Origin: Maridesulfovibrio salexigens DSM 2638
Lineage (GTDB): Bacteria > Desulfobacterota > Desulfovibrionia > Desulfovibrionales > Desulfovibrionaceae
DNA length: 64,000 nt
Assembly (NCBI RefSeq): GCF_000023445.1
Contig: NC_012881.1
Span: 439,501 to 503,500 of the forward strand
Reading direction: 5' to 3'
How positions within the stretch are numbered: the stretch's first letter is position 1; each line of letters opens with the position of its first letter. This document shows, in pieces, positions 53,371 through 62,651 of this stretch. A model generated the notes under the pieces. The model did no database searches. It saw nothing but the letters and a program-made list of their open reading frames with translations, and was not told the DNA's origin. Both the position numbers and the translations under genes were made by a program.

Positions 53371-55494
53371 ATGTTTAAACAGAAAATGGTAAGCTTTTTT
53401 ATTACAGGGATTGTGGTGCTGCTGGGAAGTGCATCAATCAGTTTTGCAGCAAATTCAACCTCGCCCGGCCTATATCTGGAGACAGTAACAGTAAAAGCCC
53501 AGAAAAGGAGTCAGAAAGCTCAGGATGTTCCGGCAAGTATCGCCGCTCTTGATGATATTGAGTTAAAAGATATGGACATCAAGGATACCGGTGATCTGGC
53601 GCTTCATGTGCCTAACCTTGAGTTCAGTGATTTTGGTAGCCGTAGGCATGGATTCATGTTTCTACGCGGGATTAAAAGTCTGCCCAATGCTGAGCCTGCC
53701 ACCGGATATTTTGTGGATGGGGTTAATTTTTCCAAATCATATATGTTTAATTTTCCGTTATTTGATGTGGAACAGGTCGAAGTCCTCAAGGGACCGCAGG
53801 GAACTCTTTACGGGCGAAACACTATGGGCGGGGTCATAAACGTTTACACCAAGCAGCCCGGAAATGAAGTTGAAAGTTCACTTGGCGCAGAATTCGGGAA
53901 CTACAACAGCAAGGAGTTCCGGGCCAGCTGGTCCGGTCCTGTTGTTGAGGACAAGTTGTTTCTCGGTGTTTACGGTCTTGGCGCTTTCAAAGACGGTTAT
54001 ATGGAGAACGATACTCCCACGGACGGCGATGACGGCCGCCATCAGGATGGTAAGTCCGGACGTTTAAAATTGCGATATCTGCCTACTGATGATCTGGATA
54101 TGACTCTTTCATTCGATATCCAGAGTCATGATGACGGAGCTTATTCCATGCGCCGTACCGAGCGGAACTCCTTTGTGAAGTCCGGCAAGTACGGGGTGGA
54201 TGATCCCTATCATTATTCCCATGACTACACAGGCAGCCAGAAGAATGATTGCTGGGGCGTGGCCCTTAACTCAGAATACAATACAAATTACGGAAAGCTC
54301 CATTCTGTTACCGGATACAGATATTTTGACAGCAAAGAAAAGATGGACGCAGATTTTACTCCTGCGGATATGCTGCGTAAAAACTATAATCAGGAAGACA
54401 GCGACTTCTCGCAGGAATTCCGTTTCATTTCCCCTGAAGACAGCGGGCCGCTGGCTTGGTTGGCGGGTGGACATTTCTTTCTCTTAAATTCAAATACCGA
54501 GATTACCAACCTTTACGGTGCGGATTCCAAAGCACCGGGCTCAAACCTGAAATTCAAGACTGACAAGGATAATGCCGGCGGAGCTGTTTTCGGGCAGGGA
54601 ACTTACACATTCTGGGATGATTTAGATCTGACTGTTGGGTTGCGCTATGAATATGAATACGCTTCGGCTGACAGCTACAAAGGTCAGACTCCAGCTGGAG
54701 GAGCGGAAACCGGCCTTGTAGACCGCGCTGTTTCCAATAATTTTTCAAAACTCCTGCCGAAGTTCGCATTGGCCTGGCGTCTCAGTGAAGACCAGACTTT
54801 GTACGGAACAGTGGCCCGGGCCCATCGCGCCGGGGGCTTCAACGATGCCTCGGCCCCGGAAGATCATCAGGCTTATGGCGAAGAAGACAGCTGGCTCTAT
54901 GAAGTAGGGGTAAAGTCCGTCTTCTTTGATGACCGTTTAAGCTTTAATATCAGCGGTTTTTACACTGCAATTGATGATGAACAGCTGCCTTTATTCATGA
55001 CCGATTCCATGCAGTCCTACACTGCCAATGCCGGACGTTCCCACCGTATGGGCGTGGAGGTTGATTCACGGTTTGTGCTCATGGAAGGTTTGAACTTGAG
55101 CGGAACCTTTACATGGATGGAAGCCGAATTCGACAAGTATTCTCCGGCAGATGGTGAGGATTACAAAGGCAACCGTGTGTTCGGTGTGCCGGATTACACC
55201 TACACTATTGCCACTGATTACCGCCGCAATATCATCGGTGATTGGGGATTCTTCGGTCGTGCAGAGCTGGTGGGAATCGGCTCCCGCTATTTTGACGATG
55301 CTAATACGGTCAAGGAAGACCCTTATGAGCTGGTCAATCTCAAGCTTGGTGTGGAAGGTGAACATCTTGATGTCTATCTTTGGTCCAAGAACCTGTTGGA
55401 TCGAGAGTACGTACTTATGGAAAACGTTTCTGCCGGACTGGCTGAAGACGGTGAGCCTAGAACTTTTGGAATCTCCATAGATTATAGATTTTAG
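53371..55494 (+). CDS. TonB-dependent outer-membrane receptor
   Basis: A 707-residue receptor. A signal peptide (~1-26, cut after SFA) is followed by a TonB-box-like ETVTVKAQ, a plug domain (~45-165, with VEQVEVLKGPQGTLYGRNTMGG), and a 22-strand-type barrel ending in an aromatic YRF. The most likely substrate is a ferric siderophore, given the PchR-like regulator, Fur-like sites and the RhtX/FptX-like transporter. The exact ligand cannot be read from sequence. Confidence 0.93.
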   Translation: MFKQKMVSFFITGIVVLLGSASISFAANSTSPGLYLETVTVKAQKRSQKAQDVPASIAALDDIELKDMDIKDTGDLALHVPNLEFSDFGSRRHGFMFLRGIKSLPNAEPATGYFVDGVNFSKSYMFNFPLFDVEQVEVLKGPQGTLYGRNTMGGVINVYTKQPGNEVESSLGAEFGNYNSKEFRASWSGPVVEDKLFLGVYGLGAFKDGYMENDTPTDGDDGRHQDGKSGRLKLRYLPTDDLDMTLSFDIQSHDDGAYSMRRTERNSFVKSGKYGVDDPYHYSHDYTGSQKNDCWGVALNSEYNTNYGKLHSVTGYRYFDSKEKMDADFTPADMLRKNYNQEDSDFSQEFRFISPEDSGPLAWLAGGHFFLLNSNTEITNLYGADSKAPGSNLKFKTDKDNAGGAVFGQGTYTFWDDLDLTVGLRYEYEYASADSYKGQTPAGGAETGLVDRAVSNNFSKLLPKFALAWRLSEDQTLYGTVARAHRAGGFNDASAPEDHQAYGEEDSWLYEVGVKSVFFDDRLSFNISGFYTAIDDEQLPLFMTDSMQSYTANAGRSHRMGVEVDSRFVLMEGLNLSGTFTWMEAEFDKYSPADGEDYKGNRVFGVPDYTYTIATDYRRNIIGDWGFFGRAELVGIGSRYFDDANTVKEDPYELVNLKLGVEGEHLDVYLWSKNLLDREYVLMENVSAGLAEDGEPRTFGISIDYRF

Positions 55495-55508
55495 TTTGGT
55501 TGATAATT

Positions 55509-55543
55509 TGTGCACCTGCATTTCGGTGCGGGTGCAGTTTTTT
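55509..55543 (+). terminator. Rho-independent terminator after the TonB receptor
   Basis: TGCACC ... GGTGCA stem followed by GTTTTTTG, 15 bp beyond the stop codon. Confidence 0.8.
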
Positions 55544-55569
55544 GAGTAAAAAACGTCTCTTTGAGAGTG

Positions 55570-55588
55570 GAAATCGTTTTCGATTATC
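55570..55588 (+). promoter_or_regulatory. Probable Fur box before the MFS transporter
   Basis: GAAATCGTTTTCGATTATC is close to the Fur palindrome, with AATCG-TTTT-CGATT symmetry, ~45 bp upstream of the MFS start. Confidence 0.55.
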
Positions 55589-55628
55589 TGTTAATGAAAA
55601 GGTGCAAGGAGCGGAGAGGAGAAATGAG

Positions 55629-56894
55629 ATGAGTGTTTCAAATAACGAAATGATAAAAAAGCCTTCAATTCAGTTCAAGCTTTTCCTGTTGGCCTGCATG
55701 TATTTATGTCAGGCAATTCCGTTAGGTTATGTGTTCGGGTGTCTTCCGGTGATTTTACGCGAACAGGGGGTAAATCTGAAGGCTGTGGGGGCAGTGTTTG
55801 CTTTGCATTTGCCGTGGGCCTTGAAGTTCTTGTGCGCATCATGGGTGGATAGCAAATATATACCTGCTCTGGGACGGCGCAAGTCCTGGATTTTTCCTAT
55901 GCAATGGATCGGCGCTGCGCTGTTGGTCGGTATTTCATATTTCTCGCCTGATCAGAATTTCTCATTGATGTATCTTCTGCTCTTTTTGCTGAGTTGCGTT
56001 ATGGCTACCAATGATATTGCCGTGGACGGCTATGCTACTGACATTCTAGAGGAAAGTGAACGCCCTTGGGGTAATTCAATCCAGTCTGCGGCACGTTTTG
56101 CCGGACTGATGCTCGGTGGCGGTGTCATGCTGTTCATGAATTCAAATTTCGGCTGGCAGACCCTCTGCATGTTTCTTTCTGCTGTCGTTTTCTCCTTCAG
56201 CCTTCCGGTTCTATTTCACCGGGAGATTGATCCCCTCATACACAGCGTGGCAGATGGGGAATGCAGCAGGGAAGGGGTGTGGGCTTTTATTAAGAGGCCT
56301 GAAGTGCTCAGAGTACTCCCCGTGCTGATCGCTCCAACAGCATTTGCTTTCACATCCGTGCAGATGCGCACCCCCTTGCTGGTCGATATGGGGTTTGATT
56401 CCCGTTCCGTGGGGACTATTCTTATGCATTATGCCTACCCTGCAGGATTGGCCGGAACTTTCCTCAGCGGTTGGTTTCTGCACCGTGTCGGAGGGCGGGC
56501 TTTCTTGCGGGGATTTTGCTCTACGGTGATTCTGCTGGCTGCGTGTACTGTCTTTATGGCCCGGTCCGGACCCATTCCGTACTGGCAGGCGGCTTTGTTA
56601 CTGAGCGTTGATAATATTCTGATTGGAGCGGTTATGGTCTGGAGTTTTACCCTGATGATGAAGGTCAGCGCCGGAAGCAATGCCGGAACCGGATTTGCGG
56701 TGCTGAGCAGCCTTTTCATCATCGTACCTATGGCTGCGGCACCGATATTCGGGCATATCGGTGATTTGCTGGGCATGGAGGGGCTTTATATTCTTCTGGG
56801 ACTGCTTTGCTTTGCCGGCTTCATGGTGGCCGAAATTAGCGGTCGTCATGAACGCAGTCCCGGTGCGGCCCGCATGGTTGGGTCTTCCGGTTAG
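55629..56894 (+). CDS. MFS transporter, RhtX/FptX-like siderophore carrier
   Basis: A 421-residue inner-membrane protein with ~12 helices. The early helices (AIPLGYVFGCLPVILREQG and ALHLPWALKFL) and the cytoplasmic DIAVDGYATDIL loop resemble AmpG/RhtX/FptX carriers, which move intact siderophores across the inner membrane in place of an ABC system. The start at 55629 is chosen with GGAGAGGAG upstream; an earlier in-frame ATG at 55500 would read through the terminator and the Fur box. Works with the TonB receptor upstream. Confidence 0.85.
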   Translation: MSVSNNEMIKKPSIQFKLFLLACMYLCQAIPLGYVFGCLPVILREQGVNLKAVGAVFALHLPWALKFLCASWVDSKYIPALGRRKSWIFPMQWIGAALLVGISYFSPDQNFSLMYLLLFLLSCVMATNDIAVDGYATDILEESERPWGNSIQSAARFAGLMLGGGVMLFMNSNFGWQTLCMFLSAVVFSFSLPVLFHREIDPLIHSVADGECSREGVWAFIKRPEVLRVLPVLIAPTAFAFTSVQMRTPLLVDMGFDSRSVGTILMHYAYPAGLAGTFLSGWFLHRVGGRAFLRGFCSTVILLAACTVFMARSGPIPYWQAALLLSVDNILIGAVMVWSFTLMMKVSAGSNAGTGFAVLSSLFIIVPMAAAPIFGHIGDLLGMEGLYILLGLLCFAGFMVAEISGRHERSPGAARMVGSSG

Positions 56895-56941
56895 TGGATT
56901 GATTGTGAATGACTAGTCACGGGCTTGTAGCCCGGGGCGGT

Positions 56942-56979
56942 AAAGGCTGCACGGGTTCTCTGGTGCAGCCTTTATTTTG
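56942..56979 (+). terminator. Rho-independent terminator after the MFS gene
   Basis: AAAGGCTGCAC / GTGCAGCCTTT perfect 11-bp stem followed by ATTTTG. Confidence 0.85.
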
Positions 56980-57086
56980 ACTGCGTAAAATGGGGTGGTT
57001 TTCGTCGTTTTAGGAGTAGTTTCGATCATAAGATCGGGCTATTGCTATGGCAGAGGATGTTTTGTTTAGGTGTAATCTAAAACAAT

Positions 57087-57103
57087 GGTTAAGCTACTTA
57101 ACT
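57087..57103 (+). promoter_or_regulatory. GTTAAG-N3-CTTAAC operator of the MMPL operon
   Basis: GGTTAAG-CTA-CTTAACT, ~30 bp upstream of the MMPL start. Same motif as at 52078, 62064 and 62620. The -35 region is weak here (TCTAAA). Confidence 0.7.
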
Positions 57104-57131
57104 AAATTAAATAAAAACAGAGGAACAATAA

Positions 57132-59816
57132 ATGAATAAACTAAAACAAATGCTGATTTCATTCGCCACCAGACGAAGCTGGATGACTATTGTCCTGCTT
57201 CTGGTGTTGGCGGTTTTCTGCGGTTCCTTTTTCCCGAAGGTGGTCATCGATACTGACCCGGAGCATATGCTTCCAGCGGATGAACCTTCACGGGTATTTC
57301 ATAATGAAGCTAAAAAGAAATTTTCTCTTTCTGAAATAGTGGTTCTCGGAGTCATTAACGAAAAGAATCCGCACGGTGTCTTCAATCCCGATACGCTGAG
57401 TCGAATCTATGAACTGGCAGAATTTTCCCGCACTTTGCGTTGGGAAAATCCTGATGATCCCGCAAAAAAGGACGGCGTTATTGAAGTGGATATGATTGCT
57501 CCGTCCATGGTGGAGCATATCACTCAGGAAGGTCCGGGAACCATTTCATTTGACTGGCTCATGCCGCATCCGCCGTCCAATCAGGCTCAGGCTGATGCAG
57601 TGCGCGAAAAGATCTTTTCCAACCCAATGCTGACCGGACAGCTGGCTTCTGAGGATGGAAAAGCCATGTGCATCCTCCTGCCCCTGACTGACAAATACCA
57701 GAGTTACCGTGTCTACACTGCATTGCAGGAAAAGATAAAAGAGCTGGGCGGCGATGATGAGTTTCATATCACAGGACTGCCTGTGGCGCAGGATGCCATC
57801 GGCATTGAGATGTTCACTGAAATGAGCCTTGCCTCGCCGCTGGCTATGGGCACTATCTTCCTGCTTCTCTATTTCTTCTTCCGCAAACTTTCTCTGACCT
57901 TTCTGCCCATGATTATCGCTACTCTCTCTGTAGTCATGACTATGGGCACCATGATCGGTTGCGGATTCGAAGTACATATCATGAGTTCCATGATTCCGGT
58001 CTTCTTAATGTCCATTGCGGTGGTGGATTCGATCCATATTTTGTCGGAATTTTTCGATCTCTATACGCCGGAGAAGGGCAGGAAAGAGACAATTGTCGAA
58101 GTCCTGAACATCCTGTTCATGCCCATGCTCTATACTTCGCTGACTTCGGCGGCAGGTTTTATTTCTCTTGCACTCACTCCTATTCCCCCGGTCCAGATCT
58201 TCGGTGTGTTTGTGGGGCTGGGCATCATGGTGGCCTGGTTGCTGACCATTATGTTTGTGCCCGCTTATATTATGGTCCTTCCAGCCCGGATTTTCCGTAA
58301 CTTCGGGTTCACCAAACATAATAGCGGCAAGACCACATTGCTGTCCCGTCTTCTGGAAAAAACCGGGGGAATCTCCTACCGCTACGCCAAGCCTTTGCTG
58401 GGGCTGTTTCTGATTCTGCTGGTTGTTTCCGCATGGGGCATCAGCAAGATTCAGATCAACGACAACCCGGTGAAATGGTTTGCACCAAGCCATCCGATCC
58501 GTTTGGCTGATACGGCCCTGAATAAGCATTTTGCCGGGACCTACCCCGCATATTTGATTCTGGAAAGTGAGGATCTTGAAGTCCATTTTTCAAATTCAGA
58601 TAAACGTAAAATTGCAGAAAGATTCGTGTCCTTCAGCAGGGGGCTTTCTTCCGAATTCCCGAATGCAGAGCAGAAAGCCGTGAATTTCATGGCTGTACTG
58701 ATGGATATGTCAGACCGCGCAGCCGATGGTTTATTCCTCGATCAGGCAACAAAACTTGCCGCAGGAATGGCTGAGCAGGCCAAGGGTGACGACTTTTACC
58801 TCTACGAAGAGTTCGGCAGCTTCTTCAGTCTTGAAAAAGAACTCCAGAAACCGTTTAAGAGCCCGGAAATGCTGAGCTACCTTGCCGGATTGCAGCAAGA
58901 GATTTTCAAAGCCGGACTGGTGGGTAAGAGTATTGCCCCGGCCGATCTGGTCAGCAAGATTCATCAGGAACTGACTGATGGCAAGGAAGCAAGTTACCGG
59001 GTGCCGGAAAAAATGCAGACTGTGGGTGAATGCTACATGCAGTTCCAGCAGAGCCACCGTCCTCATGACCTCTGGCATTACGTTACCCCGGATTACAATG
59101 GAGCCTGCGTGGTGTTCATGCTTTCCAGTGGCGATAACATGGTCATGGAAGCAGTGGAGACCTTTGTTGCTGACTACTTCCAGCGTAATCCCCCGCCCAG
59201 CGACATTTCCCACAACTGGGCAGGTCTGACCTATATCAACGTGGCTTGGCAGAGCCAGATGGTGGAAGGCATGCTTCGCTCTTTCCTCGGAAGTTTCGCC
59301 ATTGTCCTGCTCATGGCTGTATTCCTGTTCCGTTCCTTGAAATGGGGAGTCTTGTGCATGGTTCCGCTGACTATCACCATTGCTTTCATTTACGGATTCA
59401 TCGGTATTATCGGGAAGGATTATGACATGCCTGTGGCTGTTCTCGGTGTGCTCACACTGGGAATGTCCGTGGACTTTGCCATCCACTTTGTAGAGCGCAG
59501 CCGGAAGATTTACGCCAAAACCGGATCATGGAAGGAAACCCTGCCCCGCATGTACGGCGCTCCGGCAAGAGCCATCAGCCGAAACGTGCTGGTTATTGCC
59601 ATCGGCTTTCTGCCCATGCTCATTTCCGCCCTTATTCCTTACCGCACCACCAGTCTGCTGCTTTCATCCATCATGCTGACTTCGGGCATCCTGACTCTGG
59701 TAGCCATGCCCGCGATTATAACCGTGGCTTCTAAATGGTTTTTCGCCGGAGCAAAATTGCAGATTCCTGCTCGGTCCTCCAGCGATGCAACTGTAACCGT
59801 GAAAGTAAACCAGTAA
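57132..59816 (+). CDS. MMPL/RND-family exporter
   Basis: An 894-residue inner-membrane RND superfamily protein of the MMPL type (hopanoid- or lipid-exporter-like). It has one N-terminal helix, a periplasmic domain, five or six helices (~225-395), a second periplasmic domain and a final bundle (~720-875). The acidic proton-relay residues typical of RND helix 4/10 appear in VVDSIHILSEF and LGMSVDFAIHF. It is encoded with a LolA-like periplasmic protein and an outer-membrane barrel, so it probably drives export of a lipid or hydrophobic compound to the outer membrane. Confidence 0.9.
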   Translation: MNKLKQMLISFATRRSWMTIVLLLVLAVFCGSFFPKVVIDTDPEHMLPADEPSRVFHNEAKKKFSLSEIVVLGVINEKNPHGVFNPDTLSRIYELAEFSRTLRWENPDDPAKKDGVIEVDMIAPSMVEHITQEGPGTISFDWLMPHPPSNQAQADAVREKIFSNPMLTGQLASEDGKAMCILLPLTDKYQSYRVYTALQEKIKELGGDDEFHITGLPVAQDAIGIEMFTEMSLASPLAMGTIFLLLYFFFRKLSLTFLPMIIATLSVVMTMGTMIGCGFEVHIMSSMIPVFLMSIAVVDSIHILSEFFDLYTPEKGRKETIVEVLNILFMPMLYTSLTSAAGFISLALTPIPPVQIFGVFVGLGIMVAWLLTIMFVPAYIMVLPARIFRNFGFTKHNSGKTTLLSRLLEKTGGISYRYAKPLLGLFLILLVVSAWGISKIQINDNPVKWFAPSHPIRLADTALNKHFAGTYPAYLILESEDLEVHFSNSDKRKIAERFVSFSRGLSSEFPNAEQKAVNFMAVLMDMSDRAADGLFLDQATKLAAGMAEQAKGDDFYLYEEFGSFFSLEKELQKPFKSPEMLSYLAGLQQEIFKAGLVGKSIAPADLVSKIHQELTDGKEASYRVPEKMQTVGECYMQFQQSHRPHDLWHYVTPDYNGACVVFMLSSGDNMVMEAVETFVADYFQRNPPPSDISHNWAGLTYINVAWQSQMVEGMLRSFLGSFAIVLLMAVFLFRSLKWGVLCMVPLTITIAFIYGFIGIIGKDYDMPVAVLGVLTLGMSVDFAIHFVERSRKIYAKTGSWKETLPRMYGAPARAISRNVLVIAIGFLPMLISALIPYRTTSLLLSSIMLTSGILTLVAMPAIITVASKWFFAGAKLQIPARSSSDATVTVKVNQ

Positions 59817-59842
59817 CAAAGATAACGAACTGTCCTCTCAAG

Positions 59843-59911
59843 GCGGCAAAGTCCAAACTATATGGATTCTTAAGACCTTTTTAGAAGAAAGGTCTTAAGC
59901 CGCCGGAGGCA
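59843..59911 (+). repeat. Dispersed hairpin repeat, copy 7
   Basis: Stem CTTAAGACCTTT / AAAGGTCTTAAG (59869-59899) followed by GCCGCCGGAGGC, between the MMPL gene and the LolA-like gene. It may attenuate transcription within the operon. Confidence 0.75.
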
Positions 59912-59928
59912 AATCAAAGAGGATTTAC

Positions 59929-60750
59929 ATGAAATCAATATTATCTCTCATAACAACAGTGGCACTGGTGTCGTTAATGAGTGCGTTTGCTTGGGCAGGA
60001 ACTCCGGACGTTGAAACTATCGTTAATAAATCAAACCATATGGCTTTGTATCAGGGTGAAACCTGCAAAGGTAAAGTGCATCTTGAAATTATCGACAGCC
60101 AAGGGCGCACCAGAGAGCGCGATCTGAACATTCTGCGCAAAGATGTTGGCGAGGGTGATGCGCGGCAGCTTTATATGTCCTATTTCAAATCTCCGGCAGA
60201 CGTACGCAAGATGGTTTTTCTCGTGCACAAGACAGTTGAACCGGGCAAGGACGATTCCCGATGGTTGTATATGCCCAGTCTGGATATGGTCAAAAGGATC
60301 GCCGCCGGAGATAAGCGGACCAGCTTCGCAGGTTCTGACTTTCTGTATGAAGATATTTCCGGACGCAGTCTGCATGAAGATGAGCATGAATTGCTGGGCA
60401 GCGAGAACGGTTTCTATGTGCTCAAAAACACTCCCAAGAATCCCGGTGACGTGGAGTTCTCACATTATGTGGCCTATGTGGATATGAAGACCTATCTGCC
60501 TATGCGCATGGAATATTTCAAGAGTTCTAACAAGCCGTACAGGACTATGGAAGTGCTTAAGGTTGAGGAAATCGCATCTGACAAAAGTGGGCAGACTTAT
60601 CCCACGGTGACCGTTTCAAAAGTTAAGAATCTTGAAACAGGCAGTGAAACTGTGATGACATTTTCCGGTGTGGATTATGATCTTCCGGTTAAGGAATCTA
60701 TCTTTGGTGAAAGGTATCTGCGTCGTCCGCCGAGGGATTTGATGCGATGA
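59929..60750 (+). CDS. LolA-like outer-membrane lipoprotein-sorting family protein
   Basis: A 273-residue periplasmic protein with a signal peptide (~1-23, cut after AWA). The rest is a LolA/LolB-like half-barrel of the type annotated as outer-membrane lipoprotein-sorting protein (DLNILRKDVG, then SRWLYMPSLDMVKRI, then SDFLYEDI). Such proteins accompany MMPL exporters and probably ferry a hydrophobic substrate across the periplasm. It overlaps the barrel gene by 4 bp (ATGA). AGAGGA precedes the ATG. Confidence 0.85.
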   Translation: MKSILSLITTVALVSLMSAFAWAGTPDVETIVNKSNHMALYQGETCKGKVHLEIIDSQGRTRERDLNILRKDVGEGDARQLYMSYFKSPADVRKMVFLVHKTVEPGKDDSRWLYMPSLDMVKRIAAGDKRTSFAGSDFLYEDISGRSLHEDEHELLGSENGFYVLKNTPKNPGDVEFSHYVAYVDMKTYLPMRMEYFKSSNKPYRTMEVLKVEEIASDKSGQTYPTVTVSKVKNLETGSETVMTFSGVDYDLPVKESIFGERYLRRPPRDLMR

Positions 60751-62051
60751 GCTTGATCAGGAGTGTGTGCGTAGTAGTCTGGCTGTTGCTGCTGGCAGTA
60801 TTGCTGGTGGCAACTGCCGGACCTGCCTCGGCAGAGGAAAACGGCGAGAGTTGGTTTGAGTCTTTTAGTGAACAGTTTGCACCGCTGGAATTCAATGGTT
60901 TTGTGGAAGCCCGTGCAGGCGCGCGGACTCAGCAGGACCCGGAGGAAAAGCAGATTTCCATGGCCGAGTTGCGTTTGCAGGGTGAGTTGTTCACCTACAC
61001 TGACTGGGCCGACTTCAAATACAAGGGCGATCTGCGTGTCGACGGCGTGACCAACCGCATAGTTTATGAAACCCGTGAATTATGGATGTTCTCGCGTCCT
61101 ACTGACTTCATGGATATGAAATTCGGTCGGCAGGTGCTGACTTGGGGGACGGGCGGACTGGTTTTCCTGAACGATCTTTTCCCTAAGGACTGGCGTTCAT
61201 TCTTTATGGGTCGGGATGCGGAGTATTTGAAAGCTCCCTGCAATTCGGCAAAGGTCAGTTTCTTTACTGAACTGGCTAACGTCGATCTGGTTTATACGCC
61301 TAAATTCGAGTCGGACCGCTATATTGACGGGGAGTATATCTCCTACTTCAGTGGACTGGAGGACCGTCTGGTAGGGCGGGATAATATCCTCGATACTGAC
61401 GTACCTGACGAATGGTTTGAAAATGATGAGGTTTCGGCCCGTATTTATAAAAATATAAATAACTACGAGTTGGCCCTGTATGGTTACTGGGGGTATTGGA
61501 AAAAGCCCGCCGGAATGAATTCAGAAGATGAAGCCACCTTTCCGGGGTTGAATGTATATGGTGCAAGTGTACGCGGGCAGGTCGGCCCGGGTATCGGTAA
61601 TATGGAAGTTGCCTGGTATGACTCTACTGAAAGTCGCGATGGAACCAATGCACAGGTGGATCATTCCGAGATCCGTTATCTGGTCGGTTACGCACAGGAG
61701 CTCTGGACCGACAGCAATTGTGAGGTTCAGTACTACATTGAGCAGATGCTGGATTACGGAAAATACCTGACGGTGCATAATCCCAAGCATCCTAAGGATG
61801 AATTCCGGCATGTGATCACAATGCAGTTTACCCAGCAGCTGATGAATCAGAACCTGACTTTGAGTTTTGAGGGGTATTATTCACCAAGTGATGAAGATGC
61901 CTATCTGCGTCCCGGAGTGCAGTATAAGGTTTCGGACCGCATGACCGTGGGCTGCGGGGCAAATATATTTATAGGTGCCCATGAGCAGACATTCTTCGGT
62001 CAGTTTACCAATAACTCGAACGTCTACAGTTCAATCCGTTATAGTTTTTAG
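60747..62051 (+). CDS. Outer-membrane beta-barrel protein (DUF1302-like)
   Basis: A 434-residue protein with a signal peptide (~1-28, cut after ASA) and a beta-rich mature part ending in a C-terminal aromatic SSIRYSF, the outer-membrane insertion signal. The strands and the GRQVLTWGTGGLVF motif resemble DUF1302-type or alginate-export-type barrels, which often pair with MMPL and LolA-like genes. Probably the outer-membrane exit or receptor of the export system. Confidence 0.82.
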   Translation: MSLIRSVCVVVWLLLLAVLLVATAGPASAEENGESWFESFSEQFAPLEFNGFVEARAGARTQQDPEEKQISMAELRLQGELFTYTDWADFKYKGDLRVDGVTNRIVYETRELWMFSRPTDFMDMKFGRQVLTWGTGGLVFLNDLFPKDWRSFFMGRDAEYLKAPCNSAKVSFFTELANVDLVYTPKFESDRYIDGEYISYFSGLEDRLVGRDNILDTDVPDEWFENDEVSARIYKNINNYELALYGYWGYWKKPAGMNSEDEATFPGLNVYGASVRGQVGPGIGNMEVAWYDSTESRDGTNAQVDHSEIRYLVGYAQELWTDSNCEVQYYIEQMLDYGKYLTVHNPKHPKDEFRHVITMQFTQQLMNQNLTLSFEGYYSPSDEDAYLRPGVQYKVSDRMTVGCGANIFIGAHEQTFFGQFTNNSNVYSSIRYSF

Positions 62052-62052
62052 C

Positions 62053-62081
62053 TTGACAGTAATGGTTAAGCGTCTTTATCA
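62053..62081 (+). promoter_or_regulatory. marR promoter with GTTAAG-N3 operator
   Basis: TTGACA-17 nt-TTATCA, with GGTTAAG-CGT-CTTTATC in the spacer (imperfect right half). Suggests autorepression. The predicted start falls almost on the chosen ATG. Confidence 0.65.
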
Positions 62082-62088
62082 AATTGTA

Positions 62089-62580
62089 ATGAGTAGTAAA
62101 GAAGAGACCATCAAGCATATGACCGGAAGATTAATGCGTATTATTAACAAGCATTTGCGTATTGAGGGACAACCCATTCCCATAGGTGACGGGGTGGAAC
62201 TCAGGCCCGGAGAAATACATTGCTTGCAGGCCATCGGCCTGAATGAAGGCTCCAATCTAAAGTCTGTTGCCCATGTACTGGGAGTGACCAAAAGCGCGAT
62301 TTCCCAGATGGTCGGCAAACTGGAGAGGCGGGGTTTTGTCCGCAAAGAACGTGCTCCTGATAATAACAAGGAATTGCTAGCCTTTCTGACTGAGGACGGC
62401 TGGGTTGCTTTCAGGAAACATCAGGACTTCCACGAGCGGCATATGCATAATCTGATGGACAGGCTGGATGAGTTTTCCGATCCGCAATTGGCTGCAACTA
62501 CTGCCATTCTTGCGGTGATTGAAACTGTGGTCGATGAACGTATGGAAGAGATTCTTACATCCGGCCGTCCAAAGGGGTAG
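62089..62580 (+). CDS. MarR-family transcriptional regulator
   Basis: A 163-residue winged-helix regulator. LKSVAHVLGVTKSAISQMVGKLERRGFVRKERAPDNNKE, taken in parts, is the MarR helix-turn-helix and wing. The ATG at 62089 is chosen because upstream in-frame starts (61975, 62062) overlap the barrel gene or the promoter; an ATG at 62119 is also possible. With the promoter at 62053-62081 the message would be nearly leaderless. It lies between the export operon and the activase gene, whose promoters carry the same palindrome. Confidence 0.85.
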   Translation: MSSKEETIKHMTGRLMRIINKHLRIEGQPIPIGDGVELRPGEIHCLQAIGLNEGSNLKSVAHVLGVTKSAISQMVGKLERRGFVRKERAPDNNKELLAFLTEDGWVAFRKHQDFHERHMHNLMDRLDEFSDPQLAATTAILAVIETVVDERMEEILTSGRPKG

Positions 62581-62609
62581 TTCCTCTTTGGGCGGTTCTG
62601 GAAAAAAAT

Positions 62610-62638
62610 TTGACACAATGGTTTAGCTTCTTAACTAA
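62610..62638 (+). promoter_or_regulatory. Activase promoter with GTTTAG-N3-CTTAAC operator
   Basis: TTGACA followed by GGTTTAG-CTT-CTTAACT (62620-62636), ~20-40 bp upstream of the activase ATG. Fourth copy of the motif, with one mismatch. Confidence 0.7.
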
Positions 62639-62651
62639 GTCGGAGGATTAT

